Of a stretch of 64,000 bases of DNA, positions 1-8,406 are shown piece by piece; position 1 is the stretch's first letter; each line of letters opens with the position of its first letter. Both the position numbers and the translations under genes were made by a program. This stretch comes from Thiopseudomonas alkaliphila (lineage in GTDB: Bacteria > Pseudomonadota > Gammaproteobacteria > Pseudomonadales > Pseudomonadaceae), in contig NZ_CP012358.1 in assembly GCF_001267175.1 (NCBI RefSeq), positions 248,001 through 312,000 of the forward strand, in the 5' to 3' direction. The notes below the pieces were generated by a model. The model was not told the DNA's origin. It saw nothing but the letters and a program-made list of their open reading frames with translations, and searched no databases.

Positions 1-872
1 TAGTGGATACTTTTTTTGATGCCTTGCCCTTTGAGCAAAAAATGCGTACTCACTTTCACCGTTTTATGAAACGCGTGCATGAAGAGTTAACCCAGCTTGA
101 AGGTGAAAAAAACCCTCTGACTATCGTAGCGAAACGTTTTGCAGATGAAGCACGAGTCATTTGTTTTGATGAGTTTTTCGTCTCTGATATTACCGATGCG
201 ATGATTTTAGGCGGCTTATTTGAAGAGTTATTTGGCCATGGTGTGACCTTGGTGGCGACTTCAAACATTGTACCTGATGATTTATACAAAGATGGATTAC
301 AGCGGGCCCGTTTTTTACCGGCTATTGCGCTGATCAAAGAGCATACTGAAGTGGTTAACGTGGATAGCGGCATTGACTATCGCTTACGTGCGTTAGAGCA
401 AGCAGAGTTATTCCATTGGCCACTTTCGCCAGCAGTGGATCAGGCCTTAGAGGCAAGTTTTAAAAGTTTGCTGCACGGCACGGTAAAGGTTGAAGAAAAT
501 GTTTCTTTGACGATTGAAAAGCGTGAAATTATTGCTCGCAAAGTAGCGGGTGATGTGGCTTGGTTTGATTTTCGTGCAGTCTGTGATGGGCCCCGTAGTC
601 AAAATGACTACATTGAGCTGGGTAAAATTTTTAGTACGGTAATTTTATCCAATGTCGAACAGATGGATACCTATCACGAAGATGTGGCGCGTCGTTTTAT
701 TAACTTGGTGGATGAGTTTTACGATCGTAACGTTAAGCTAATTATTTCAGCTGAGGTAGCCCTAACAGAGCTGTATAAGGGCAAACGTCTAGCATTTGAG
801 TTTGAGCGCACAGAAAGTCGCTTGCTAGAAATGCAGTCGCAAGAGTTTTTAGAGCGAGAGCACAAACCTTAA
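1..872 (+). CDS. zapE: Cell division protein ZapE (AFG1-like ATPase), 5'-truncated by the window edge
   Basis: This is the C-terminal part of a ZapE/AFG1 AAA-type ATPase, a cytoplasmic protein that in E. coli associates with the FtsZ ring. The readable frame begins at base 3. The visible protein starts at the segment that in family members directly follows the Walker A loop, so the GTG at base 3 is an internal valine and the true start lies upstream. Conserved family blocks are seen: HFHRFMKRVHEEL near the beginning, the Walker B-like VICFDEFFVSDI, the sensor-like LVATSNIVPDDLY and LQRARFLPAI. About 290 of roughly 365 residues are present. The gene ends in TAA just before a strong terminator. 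Confidence 0.93.
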   Translation, partial: VDTFFDALPFEQKMRTHFHRFMKRVHEELTQLEGEKNPLTIVAKRFADEARVICFDEFFVSDITDAMILGGLFEELFGHGVTLVATSNIVPDDLYKDGLQRARFLPAIALIKEHTEVVNVDSGIDYRLRALEQAELFHWPLSPAVDQALEASFKSLLHGTVKVEENVSLTIEKREIIARKVAGDVAWFDFRAVCDGPRSQNDYIELGKIFSTVILSNVEQMDTYHEDVARRFINLVDEFYDRNVKLIISAEVALTELYKGKRLAFEFERTESRLLEMQSQEFLEREHKP

Positions 873-893
873 GCAAAATAGGCGGACTAAGAG

Positions 894-924
894 AGGCTAA
901 CTTCTGGGAGTTAGCCTTTTTTTT
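894..924 (+). terminator. Rho-independent terminator after zapE
   Basis: A 9-bp perfect stem (aggctaact / agttagcct) with a 6-nt loop is followed by seven T residues. It lies 22 bp after the zapE stop and before dacB. Confidence 0.92.
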
Positions 925-1017
925 GCCTCGATGTCAGCCGTTGGCTATCGCTTTAGGGCAGCGGCTATTACACTTTAGGGCAGGCTTTTTTTATTTATTA
1001 TCAAGTGGATTGGTTAA

Positions 1018-2451
1018 ATGTTTGCAAAGTTCTTAATGCGTTCTGTACTTAGCGCTTGTGCTATGACCTTAAGTTTACCTCTACTGGCGCAGGCCAGTGG
1101 ATTACCAGCATCGATTGAGCAGGTGCTGACAAAAAATAATTTATCCGGTCAGTCCTTATCATTGGCAGCAATTCCTTTAACTGGTCCAGGGCGTGCTATT
1201 TTCTATAATGCCGATACGGCAATTAATCCTGCATCGACCATGAAGTTAGTGACTACTTATTCTGCTTTAGAGTTATTGGGCCCGGCCTATCAATGGAAAA
1301 CCGAGCTGGCGAGCGATGGCATACTTAAGGATGGGGTGCTACAAGGTAATCTCTATGTCAAAGGCGGTGGTGATCCTAAACTCACTATGGAAAAACTTTG
1401 GTTACTGCTTAGGGATTTAAAAGCCAATGGGGTCACCACTGTGACCGGTGATTTGGTGTTGGATAATCATTATTTTTCTTTACCGCGATTAGAACCCTTT
1501 GATGATGATGGCTCTGATCAAAATAAACCTTTTTTAGTTGAGCCAGACTCGCTGTTGGTTAACTTTAAGGCAATGCGCATTATTGCATTAGGTCAGCAAC
1601 AGCAAGTTAAAGTCAGTGTTGAGCCGCCCATTGACAACCTAACCGTGGTTAATCAAATCAAGCTATTACCCCCAGGTAAGTGCCAAGACCCTGCGCGAGT
1701 GTTCTATAAAACTGTGGAAGGTGAAGGTAAAACTGAGCTAGTGATGAGTGGGGAGATTGTCTCTGGTTGCCGGAGCCAAAGTTATGTGGCGCTGCTTGAT
1801 CATCCGCAATATGTGGCGGGCGTGATTCGTTCTATGTGGCGTGAGTTGGGTGGGTCGATTCAGGGGCGGGATCGGGTAGCACCGGTAGTGGCGAATAGCC
1901 ATGTGGTAGCTCGTGCCTACTCAGCTGATTTGACGGAAGTGATTCGTGACGTCAACAAATACAGTAATAACACTATGGCCAAGCAAGTTTTTTTAAGTAT
2001 TGGCGCCCAGCACCGCACAGCTTCAGACCGCGATGATGCGGCAGCAGCTAAGCGCATGATTAATCAATTGATGCGCCATAAAAAGATTCCGGCTCAACAC
2101 CTAACCATTGAGAATGGTTCAGGGCTATCACGTAATGAGCGTGTAAGTGCCCGTGAATTGGCTTATATGCTAAAGGCCGCTTGGGAAAGCCCGTTTTCAG
2201 CTGAGTTTATTTCTTCTTTACCCATTGCCGGCATGGACGGCACTTTGCGTAATCGAATGAAGAACACTGTGGTACGCGGTAAAGCCCATTTAAAAACCGG
2301 AACCCTGCGTAATGTGCGGGCTTTAGCCGGTTATGTGCGCGATAAGCAGAATAATCAGTGGGCATTAGTAGCCATTATTAATGATGATAAACCTTGGAGT
2401 GGTGGTGCGGTGATTGACCATGCAGTGGTTCATTTGCATCAAAACCCTTAA
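1018..2451 (+). CDS. dacB: D-alanyl-D-alanine carboxypeptidase/endopeptidase (PBP4 family, S13)
   Basis: This is a periplasmic low-molecular-weight penicillin-binding protein that trims or cleaves peptidoglycan D-Ala cross-links. It has 477 residues, normal for the DacB family. An N-terminal hydrophobic signal segment ends near LLAQA. The three active-site motifs are visible: SxxK as STMK (Ser about 73, Lys about 76), SxN as SNN in KYSNNTMAK, and KTG in HLKTGTLRNV near the C terminus. The long stretch between SxxK and SxN fits the inserted domains of PBP4. The first ATG has only a weak ribosome site; an ATG at 1036 (MRSVLS) would also leave a complete signal peptide. It appears monocistronic, between two terminators. 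Confidence 0.93.
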   Translation: MFAKFLMRSVLSACAMTLSLPLLAQASGLPASIEQVLTKNNLSGQSLSLAAIPLTGPGRAIFYNADTAINPASTMKLVTTYSALELLGPAYQWKTELASDGILKDGVLQGNLYVKGGGDPKLTMEKLWLLLRDLKANGVTTVTGDLVLDNHYFSLPRLEPFDDDGSDQNKPFLVEPDSLLVNFKAMRIIALGQQQQVKVSVEPPIDNLTVVNQIKLLPPGKCQDPARVFYKTVEGEGKTELVMSGEIVSGCRSQSYVALLDHPQYVAGVIRSMWRELGGSIQGRDRVAPVVANSHVVARAYSADLTEVIRDVNKYSNNTMAKQVFLSIGAQHRTASDRDDAAAAKRMINQLMRHKKIPAQHLTIENGSGLSRNERVSARELAYMLKAAWESPFSAEFISSLPIAGMDGTLRNRMKNTVVRGKAHLKTGTLRNVRALAGYVRDKQNNQWALVAIINDDKPWSGGAVIDHAVVHLHQNP

Positions 2452-2530
2452 AATAGTCTGACTTATCAGTCATAATATGTGCTAATTAAAGAGTATTCAG
2501 CGAAATTAGCTACAGTTAGTTATATCGCCT

Positions 2531-2544
2531 GACAATTAATTGTC
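2531..2544. other. 14-bp perfect palindrome between dacB and the fadL-type gene
   Basis: gacaatt/aattgtc is a perfect palindrome, extended by a C-G and a G-T pair outside it. It lies just upstream of the dacB terminator and about 160 bp before the porin gene. It could be an operator or simply extra stem structure. No regulator can be assigned. Confidence 0.3.
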
Positions 2545-2558
2545 GGACAAAAAATAAA

Positions 2559-2589
2559 AACTGCTGCAAAAACCGCGGCAGTTTTTTTT
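2559..2589 (+). terminator. Rho-independent terminator after dacB
   Basis: A 9-bp stem (aactgctgc / gcggcagtt, one G-T pair) with a 7-nt loop runs into eight T residues at 2582-2589. Confidence 0.9.
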
Positions 2590-2702
2590 ATTGCAGAATT
2601 TATCTACTAAAGGCGTATTCCGACAGTAATTTGGTTGTTGGTCTCTTTTCTAAAGCTTGTTAGCTTGCATGTGCGTTCACACATCTTAGGAGTACAAAAA
2701 TA

Positions 2703-4043
2703 ATGCGCATTCCATTTTTACGGACAACCCTAGCCATTAGCTTAGCTGCCGCCTCTACTTATACCTTGGCTAATGGTTTAGCGATTAACGAACAAAGCGC
2801 AAGTGGCGCAGGTACTGCATACGCAGGTCGTGCCTCTTCAGCCTTAGATGGCAGTACCATCTATGGTAACCCTGCAGGTCTATCTAAATTAAAAGGTACC
2901 CAGGTATCGGGTGGTATGGCTGCAGTACATGCCAATGTCGATATTAAGCAAACTAATGACGGGCATCCTTTTAATGGGAAAGGCCGTAACAAAGGTGACA
3001 TGGTGCCTTTTGCCGCAGTACCTTTTGGTTATTTTTCTTCTGAAATTGATGAGAACTGGGCTGTCGGTTTAGGCGTCTATGTACCCTTTGGTGTAATCAG
3101 TGATTATGAAAAAGACTTTGCTGGTCGTTCGCAGGGCTTATACAGTGAGGTGCGGGTAATTACTGTGCAGCCAACGGTTAGCTATAAGTTTAATGACCGC
3201 ATCGCAGTAGGTTTTGGTCCAACCATTAACCGGATTGATGGGGAGTTAACGCGTAATATTGATATGCAAGCTGCTTCAGCTGTTGCATCTCAGCAGGTTG
3301 GACAGCCTATTAAGTTTGCAGAAGGAAAGTCTAAAGTTAAAGGCGATGATATGGGTTATGGCTATAACCTTGGGGTGATGATTGATCTATCAGATCGCAC
3401 AACTTGGGGCTTAACCTATCACTCGAAAGTAAAGTATAAGCTTAAAGGCGATATTACAGTATCTGGTTTAAATCCTATATTTGTGGGCAGTGCACAAGCT
3501 CAGGGTAATAATATCAAAAATGGTAAGTTCAAAGGATCATTAGACTTTACTACACCAGAATCGATTGATACTTCAGTTACCCATAAGCTGAATGATCAAT
3601 GGACAGTGCATGCTGGTGCTACTTGGACCCGTTGGAGCCGTCTGGAAAAAATCGAGCCTTTATCTAAGTACAATGAAATTGATACCAGTAGCTCAAAAGA
3701 AGAGCTGAAGTGGGCCGATACTTGGTCATTCTCAGCCGGTGCTGAGTATCAGCTAAATCCAGAAGTAGCATTACGTGCTGGTTTGGCTTGGGATGAGTCG
3801 CCAACTAACAATGACTACCGTAACGTACGTATTCCAGTAAGTGACCGTATGATCTTTGGTATGGGGGTGGGCTGGAAAGCCACCGATAATCTAACAGTGG
3901 ATGCGGCTTACGCTTATATTAAAGAGCGTGAAGGTAAAGTTAAGCGTGAATTTGATGCTTCATCACCTACTCATGCTGCCTACAGCGCCAAATACAAAAA
4001 TAGCGCCCACGGTTTAACTGCTTCGGCAACCTACCGTTTCTAA
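2703..4043 (+). CDS. fadL: FadL/OmpP1/TodX-family outer-membrane transporter for long-chain fatty acids or other hydrophobic compounds
   Basis: This is an outer-membrane beta-barrel of the FadL family, which brings long-chain fatty acids and related hydrophobic molecules across the outer membrane. It has 446 residues. The signal peptide ends at TLAN, and the mature N terminus GLAINEQSASGAGTAYAG is the family's plug-domain start. The conserved YGNPAGLS motif follows near residue 57, and the protein ends in aromatic TYRF, a typical barrel end. TAGGAG sits about 11 bp before the ATG. It is monocistronic, followed by a terminator. With fadD further along it could feed fatty-acid use. Pseudomonads carry several FadL paralogues, so the substrate is unproven. 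Confidence 0.88.
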   Translation: MRIPFLRTTLAISLAAASTYTLANGLAINEQSASGAGTAYAGRASSALDGSTIYGNPAGLSKLKGTQVSGGMAAVHANVDIKQTNDGHPFNGKGRNKGDMVPFAAVPFGYFSSEIDENWAVGLGVYVPFGVISDYEKDFAGRSQGLYSEVRVITVQPTVSYKFNDRIAVGFGPTINRIDGELTRNIDMQAASAVASQQVGQPIKFAEGKSKVKGDDMGYGYNLGVMIDLSDRTTWGLTYHSKVKYKLKGDITVSGLNPIFVGSAQAQGNNIKNGKFKGSLDFTTPESIDTSVTHKLNDQWTVHAGATWTRWSRLEKIEPLSKYNEIDTSSSKEELKWADTWSFSAGAEYQLNPEVALRAGLAWDESPTNNDYRNVRIPVSDRMIFGMGVGWKATDNLTVDAAYAYIKEREGKVKREFDASSPTHAAYSAKYKNSAHGLTASATYRF

Positions 4044-4066
4044 GTTAATCCTTAGTTGCTGTAATC

Positions 4067-4099
4067 AAAGCCGTCACTCTTATGGGTGGCGGCTTTTTT
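4067..4099 (+). terminator. Rho-independent terminator after the fadL-type gene
   Basis: A 13-bp stem (aaagccgtcactc / gggtggcggcttt, two G-T pairs) with a TTAT loop is followed by a run of T residues. Confidence 0.93.
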
Positions 4100-4194
4100 G
4101 TTGGGGGTGCTTATGCAGCACTTTGCCGCATGTTGAGTCAAGGCGGTTATTGATAGAGTGCAGGCTGAATAATAACTAACCAATTAGGAATTTG

Positions 4195-4713
4195 ATGATG
4201 CATAAAGCCTTTATTTTAACTGGCCTACTAGGTGCCTTGCTATCCATTAACCCGCTAGCTGTAGCCCATAATGAGGCTCATCATGGACATACACAGCAAG
4301 CGGCAGCACAGCTAAAAGAGCTAAGTTTTGGTGAGGCTTGGAGTAAAGAGCTACCACCGACGGCACAAAACGGTATTGCCTTTTTTTCAGTGACCAATAC
4401 TGGAAAAAATAATGACAAATTAATTGCTGCTGCGGCGCCAGTTATTGCCGAAAGTGCAGAAATTCATGCCCACATCCATGAAAATGACTTGATGCGTATG
4501 GTCAAAGTAGACGATTTAGAAGTTGCTGCTGGGCAGACAGTGGTATTGGAGCCATCGGGCTACCACATTATGTTAATGGGCTTAAAGCGTCCGCTGGTAG
4601 CGGGTGAGCAGTTTCCATTACAGCTGACGTTTAAGGAGTCGGGAGAGGTGGAGTTAACTGTAACAGTACGCGCTAATGATGCGGTAGAAGCAGAACATCA
4701 TCACCATCACTAA
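4195..4713 (+). CDS. PCu(A)C-family periplasmic copper chaperone with natural poly-His tail
   Basis: This is a secreted copper chaperone of the PCu(A)C (DUF461) family, whose members deliver Cu(I) to cytochrome oxidase assembly or periplasmic copper handling. The N-terminal signal peptide ends near LAVAHNEAHH. The copper-site pattern is visible: EIHAHIHENDLMRM followed about 20 residues later by GYHIMLMGLKRPL, giving the expected His and Met ligands. The mature N terminus is His-rich, and the protein ends in five histidines before TAA. AGGA at 4186-4189 serves either ATG 4195 or ATG 4198; an in-frame TTG at 4192 is too close to it. No oxidase gene is adjacent. Confidence 0.87.
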   Translation: MMHKAFILTGLLGALLSINPLAVAHNEAHHGHTQQAAAQLKELSFGEAWSKELPPTAQNGIAFFSVTNTGKNNDKLIAAAAPVIAESAEIHAHIHENDLMRMVKVDDLEVAAGQTVVLEPSGYHIMLMGLKRPLVAGEQFPLQLTFKESGEVELTVTVRANDAVEAEHHHHH

Positions 4714-4727
4714 TAGATAAGTGAAAC

Positions 4728-4758
4728 AACTCAGGCTGCTGCAATGGCAGCTTGAGTT
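4728..4758. terminator. Hairpin between convergent copper chaperone and cspD, possible bidirectional terminator
   Basis: A 12-bp stem (aactcaggctgc / gcagcttgagtt, one G-T pair) with a 7-nt loop lies between the two converging genes. The U-tracts are poor on both sides, so termination strength is uncertain. Confidence 0.6.
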
Positions 4759-4771
4759 ACTAAAACCTGCC

Positions 4772-4843
4772 TTACTTCTCGCTGATTAAACGAATATTGA
4801 TGGCATGCATGCCTTTGGGGGCAGGCGTTTGCTCAAAGGTGAC
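4772..4843 (-). pseudogene. cspD: cspD 3' fragment (C-terminal 23 codons), cut off by the IS605-type element
   Basis: Read on the minus strand this stretch encodes VTFEQTPAPKGMHAINIRLI and three more residues before TAA. This is the last part of a CspD-type cold-shock domain (compare the GPKGxHA end of the family). It has no start of its own. Joining it to the N-terminal fragment at 7669-7809 restores an unbroken 70-codon frame across ...LKAGQK|VTFEQ..., matching the family's spacing in this loop. The break point therefore defines the left end of the insertion at 4843/4844. Confidence 0.88.
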
Positions 4844-4855
4844 CAAAATGCGTGA

Positions 4856-4880
4856 CAAGCCCCGTACTTCTAGTGCGGGG
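4856..4880. other. Left-end guide plus subterminal hairpin of the IS605-type element
   Basis: CAAG at 4856-4859 directly precedes an 8-bp hairpin (ccccgtac / gtgcgggg, loop ttcta, 4860-4880). In IS608 the tetranucleotide in this position pairs with the left cleavage site. Here the cleavage site TGAC is 4840-4843, and it fits CAAG by the same rule (G2-C1, T1-A2, C4-G4). The rule is recalled knowledge; the sequences are seen directly. Confidence 0.8.
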
Positions 4881-4892
4881 AAGGATAGCACT

Positions 4893-4910
4893 GGGAGGCG
4901 TTAGCCTCCC
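4893..4910 (-). terminator. Small perfect hairpin just after tnpA
   Basis: gggaggc-gtta-gcctccc is a perfect 7-bp stem ending one base before the tnpA stop. It could end tnpA transcription or be part of an element-encoded RNA. It has no U-tract. Confidence 0.4.
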
Positions 4911-5327
4911 TTAATGCGGTCGGGCTTGTTGCTCAATGTATTGTCTAATCACTGAAATAGGAGCGCCACCCACACTTCCCGCGTAGTAGCTGGGACTCCA
5001 GAGCGCGTTTTTCATGTATGCAAGTTTAACCAGCTCAGGGTGTAACAGTTTGAGCCTCCGGCTCGACACCCCTTTCAAACTATTCACCAGTTTCGATACC
5101 GATACTTTCGGTGGAAAGTTCACCAGCAGGTGAACGTGGTCGGCTTCGCCATTGAACTCCACTAACTCCGTTTCAAAGTCCGTACACACGCTGCGAAAGA
5201 TACTTTCCAGCGACCTAAGATGATTATCGGCAAACACAGCGCCACGGTACTTCGTAATAAAGACCAAGTGAGCATGAAGCTCAAAAATGCAGTGTCGGCC
5301 TGTTCTATATGTATTGTTTTTTCTCAT
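4911..5327 (-). CDS. tnpA: IS200/IS605-family transposase TnpA (Y1 HUH)
   Basis: This is the single-strand DNA transposase that cuts and rejoins the ends of IS200/IS605 elements as circular single-stranded intermediates. It has 138 residues, the usual size, from ATG to TAA without breaks. It carries the HUH metal-binding motif HVH in EADHVHLLV and the nucleophile tyrosine in VIRQYIEQQ near the C terminus. The N-terminal HLVFITKYR block is typical of the family. It is divergent from tnpB, the two starts being 21 bp apart. It looks functional, unlike its partner gene. Confidence 0.94.
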   Translation of the reverse strand: MRKNNTYRTGRHCIFELHAHLVFITKYRGAVFADNHLRSLESIFRSVCTDFETELVEFNGEADHVHLLVNFPPKVSVSKLVNSLKGVSSRRLKLLHPELVKLAYMKNALWSPSYYAGSVGGAPISVIRQYIEQQARPH

Positions 5328-5348
5328 AGACCAAATATAATCGAAAGC

Positions 5349-5551
5349 ATGAAGCAGACCAAGACTTTAAAAGTTCGAGTTAAAGATAAGCACCGACCAC
5401 TGCTAAATAACATGGCGCGGTCGGTGAACTTTGTCTGGAACTATGTGAACGAACTTAGTCACCGCTCAATCAAAGAGCGTGGCGTGTTTTTGTCTGCCTA
5501 CACTATCCAGAAGTACACGCAGGGTGTGCACAAAGAGCTGGGATTGCATAG
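5349..5551 (+). pseudogene. tnpB: tnpB 5' fragment (RNA-guided nuclease, N-terminal part)
   Basis: The N-terminal 67 codons of TnpB begin MKQTKTLKVRVKDKHRPLL and include the helical SVNFVWNYVNE block typical of OrfB_IS605 proteins. The frame is interrupted after the triplet TAG at 5549-5551 by the IS3-family element and runs to a stop at 5562-5564 inside it. Removing the IS3 copy and one TAG joins this frame exactly to the C-terminal part (...LGLHS|HTVQKVGAEYATRRRQF...), giving a 354-residue protein. No frameshift or other decay is visible, which suggests a recent insertion. Confidence 0.92.
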
Positions 5552-5576
5552 TGTAGTGGTCTAATGAAACCAGACA
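5552..5576 (+). repeat. Left terminal inverted repeat of the IS3-family element
   Basis: It starts TGTAGTGGTC and ends CCAGACA; 21 of 25 positions match the right repeat. It is preceded by the target duplication TAG. Confidence 0.93.
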
Positions 5577-5615
5577 TCTACTTAGGCGATAATGTTCGCC
5601 ATAAAGAGGTGCTCT

Positions 5616-6786
<1,171 letters not shown>

Positions 6787-6789
6787 TAG

Positions 6790-7651
6790 TCACACGGTGC
6801 AGAAGGTAGGTGCTGAGTACGCTACGCGCCGCAGACAGTTCAAGAAATCACGCCTTAGTTGGCGCAAGTCTGGCGGTGTACGCCGCTCACTGGGCTGGAT
6901 ACCGATCAATACAGGCATGGCCAAATGGAAGAATGGTCAGGTTTATCACAACGGCCACTACTTCAACGTATGGGACAGCTACGGTCTGTCACAGTATACG
7001 TTCAAGTCTGCCTCGTTCAACGAGGATGCCCGTGGCCGCTGGTACTTCAATGTGGTGGTTGAAGTTGATGTAGTGATGCCCAAGGGACAAGACTGTATCG
7101 GTATTGATCTTGGCTTAACCGACACAGCCACCTGCTCGGACGGCACAAAGCTGGAGGCGGGTCGCTTCTATCGCGGTCTTGAGGAAAAATTAGCCATAGC
7201 ACAACGGGCTAGAAATAAAACTCAAGTCAAAACCATTCACGCCAAGATTGCTAACCGTAGAAAAGATACGCTGCACAAGTTCAGTCGCACGTTGGTCAAC
7301 CGCTGCGGTGAAATCTATGTCGGCAATGTCAGTAGTCTAAAACTCGTTAAAACCAAGATGGCCAAGTCAGTGTTGGACGCTGGCTGGGGTCAATTAAAAA
7401 CAATGCTGAAGTATAAAAGCGATCACGCTGGCATTGTTTTTAAGGAAGTGAACGAGGCATACACCACCCAAACCTGTAGCTGTTGTGGCGCACTGCCCGA
7501 TAGCAGGCCGAGAGGTATCGCAGGGCTTGGAATAAGAGAATGGATGTGCAGTGCGTGTGGTGTCACGCACAGCGACCGCGATGTAAACGCGGCCAAGAAC
7601 ATTCTCGCGGTCGGGCATGGCCGTCTAGCTGTAGGAATCCCCGCCCTTTAG
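6790..7651 (+). pseudogene. tnpB: tnpB 3' fragment (RuvC and zinc-ribbon part)
   Basis: This is the larger part of TnpB, an RNA-guided endonuclease ancestral to Cas12 that helps IS200/IS605 elements persist. RuvC-I Asp lies in CIGIDLGLTDTA. The zinc ribbon is CSCCG...CSACG, and RuvC-III Asp lies in HSDRDVNAAKNIL. The segment that in most TnpBs reads V-E-D-L (RuvC-II Glu) reads IYVGNVSSLKL here, while a Glu occurs in FKEVNEAYTTQTC. The stop codon lies within the right-end hairpin. Cut off from its start by the IS3 element, this part could only be translated from internal codons such as GTG 6797, without the N-terminal domain. Confidence 0.92.
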
Positions 7652-7688
7652 GTCGGGGAGGATGTCAATTTTTGTCCAGCTTTTAGCG
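7540..7688 (+). ncRNA. Candidate TnpB guide RNA (omega/reRNA) with cspD-derived guide
   Basis: TnpB guide RNAs span the 3' end of tnpB plus the right end, with the guide being the flanking DNA. Here the last part of tnpB holds consecutive hairpins: gtgcgtg/cacgcac at 7551-7570, ccgcg/cgcgg at 7576-7592 and a short stem near 7606-7622. The right-end hairpin (7639-7658) and the element end at 7668 follow. The guide would be the bases from 7669 on, which are cspD sequence. The 5' limit is a guess and there is no evidence of expression. Confidence 0.5.
7635..7668. other. Right-end guide, hairpin and cleavage site of the IS605-type element
   Basis: GAAT (7635-7638) directly precedes a hairpin (7639-7658, ccccg/cgggg with a further cct/agg stem above one mismatch). 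Ten bases later the element ends in TCAA (7665-7668). GAAT and TCAA are, as I recall, the same right guide and right cleavage site used by IS608. Confidence 0.85.
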
Positions 7689-7809
7689 AGCGATAGCCTT
7701 CCATATTAATCGCTGAGTGGTGCGCGAAGATATCTTGCTGGCCACCATCCACTACAATAAAACCATAGCCTTTGGTGTTGTTAAACCATTTAACTTTACC
7801 GTGAATCAT
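7648..7809 (-). pseudogene. cspD: cspD 5' fragment: truncated cold-shock domain protein
   Basis: This is a CspD-type cold-shock protein, a single-stranded nucleic acid binder; E. coli CspD inhibits replication. The start MIHGKVKWFNNTKGYGFI carries RNP1 (KGYGFI), and RNP2 follows as DIFAHHS. AGAGGAAG lies just upstream of ATG 7809. After Lys47 the frame enters the IS605-type element, adds six foreign codons and stops at 7648-7650, giving a 53-residue product that lacks the last strands of the barrel. The missing 23 codons are at 4772-4843. The gene sits divergent from clpS, its usual place in Pseudomonas. A partly folded product might still be made. Confidence 0.92.
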
Positions 7810-8017
7810 TACTACTTCCTCTGATTTCTTACTCGCTTGCTAGGGGTAACATAAATTACTTGCATGCTTCATAATGGGCCTAATTTTGCTTAGTCCCCGT
7901 AAGTTTTTTATGCACTCGATATTTTTAAAACAGCACTTAACAGCTGTCAATCTGCAGAGTGGTAGCTTGCGAGGCATATCAATTTTTTGTTTTTTATTTT
8001 GGCTAAAAGTGAATTAA

Positions 8018-8365
8018 ATGACACCTTATCTACATAACAGTCAGTGGCAATCCGAGGATTCAGACTCTGGTATAGGTTTAGCGGAAGCACCCGCTAAGCC
8101 GCAGCTGAAAGAACCTCCGATGTATCAAGTGGTTTTATTAAATGATGACTACACGCCGATGGATTTTGTGGTAGAGGTGTTAGAGGTGTTTTTTGCCATG
8201 AGCCAAGAGCAAGCCTTTGCCGTGATGCAAAAGGTGCACTTTGAAGGCAAAGGAGTGTGCGGCGTTTTTACACGTGATATTGCTGAGACTAAAGCACAGC
8301 AAGTCACTGATTGTGCAAGGGATAATGGGCATCCGCTGCTGTGCGAGTTTGAGCCTGTAGCGTAA
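8018..8365 (+). CDS. clpS: ATP-dependent Clp protease adaptor ClpS
   Basis: ClpS is the cytoplasmic N-recognin that binds N-terminal Leu, Phe, Tyr or Trp and hands substrates to ClpAP. It has 115 residues, with a flexible N-terminal extension and then the ClpS core. The core includes [18 protein letters not shown], whose Asn-Asp-Asp region forms the N-degron pocket, plus [20 protein letters not shown] and the C-terminal HPLLCEFEP. It lies directly upstream of clpA with a 41-bp gap, a standard operon. It is divergent from the broken cspD across about 200 bp. The ribosome site before ATG 8018 is weak. Confidence 0.96.
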   Translation: MTPYLHNSQWQSEDSDSGIGLAEAPAKPQLKEPPMYQVVLLNDDYTPMDFVVEVLEVFFAMSQEQAFAVMQKVHFEGKGVCGVFTRDIAETKAQQVTDCARDNGHPLLCEFEPVA

Positions 8366-8406
8366 TACAGTATGAATGTTAGGCAAATTATTTAGGTGGT
8401 TATGGC

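Noticed and set aside
3..5. GTG at base 3 as the start of zapE
   Set aside because: Family alignment places this residue just after the Walker A loop; the missing ATPase loop must be upstream of the window.
4699..4713. Five His codons at the end of the copper chaperone gene as a cloning-vector tag
   Set aside because: The flanking DNA is continuous chromosomal sequence with a normal stop and terminator, and the family is often His-rich; no vector sequence is seen.
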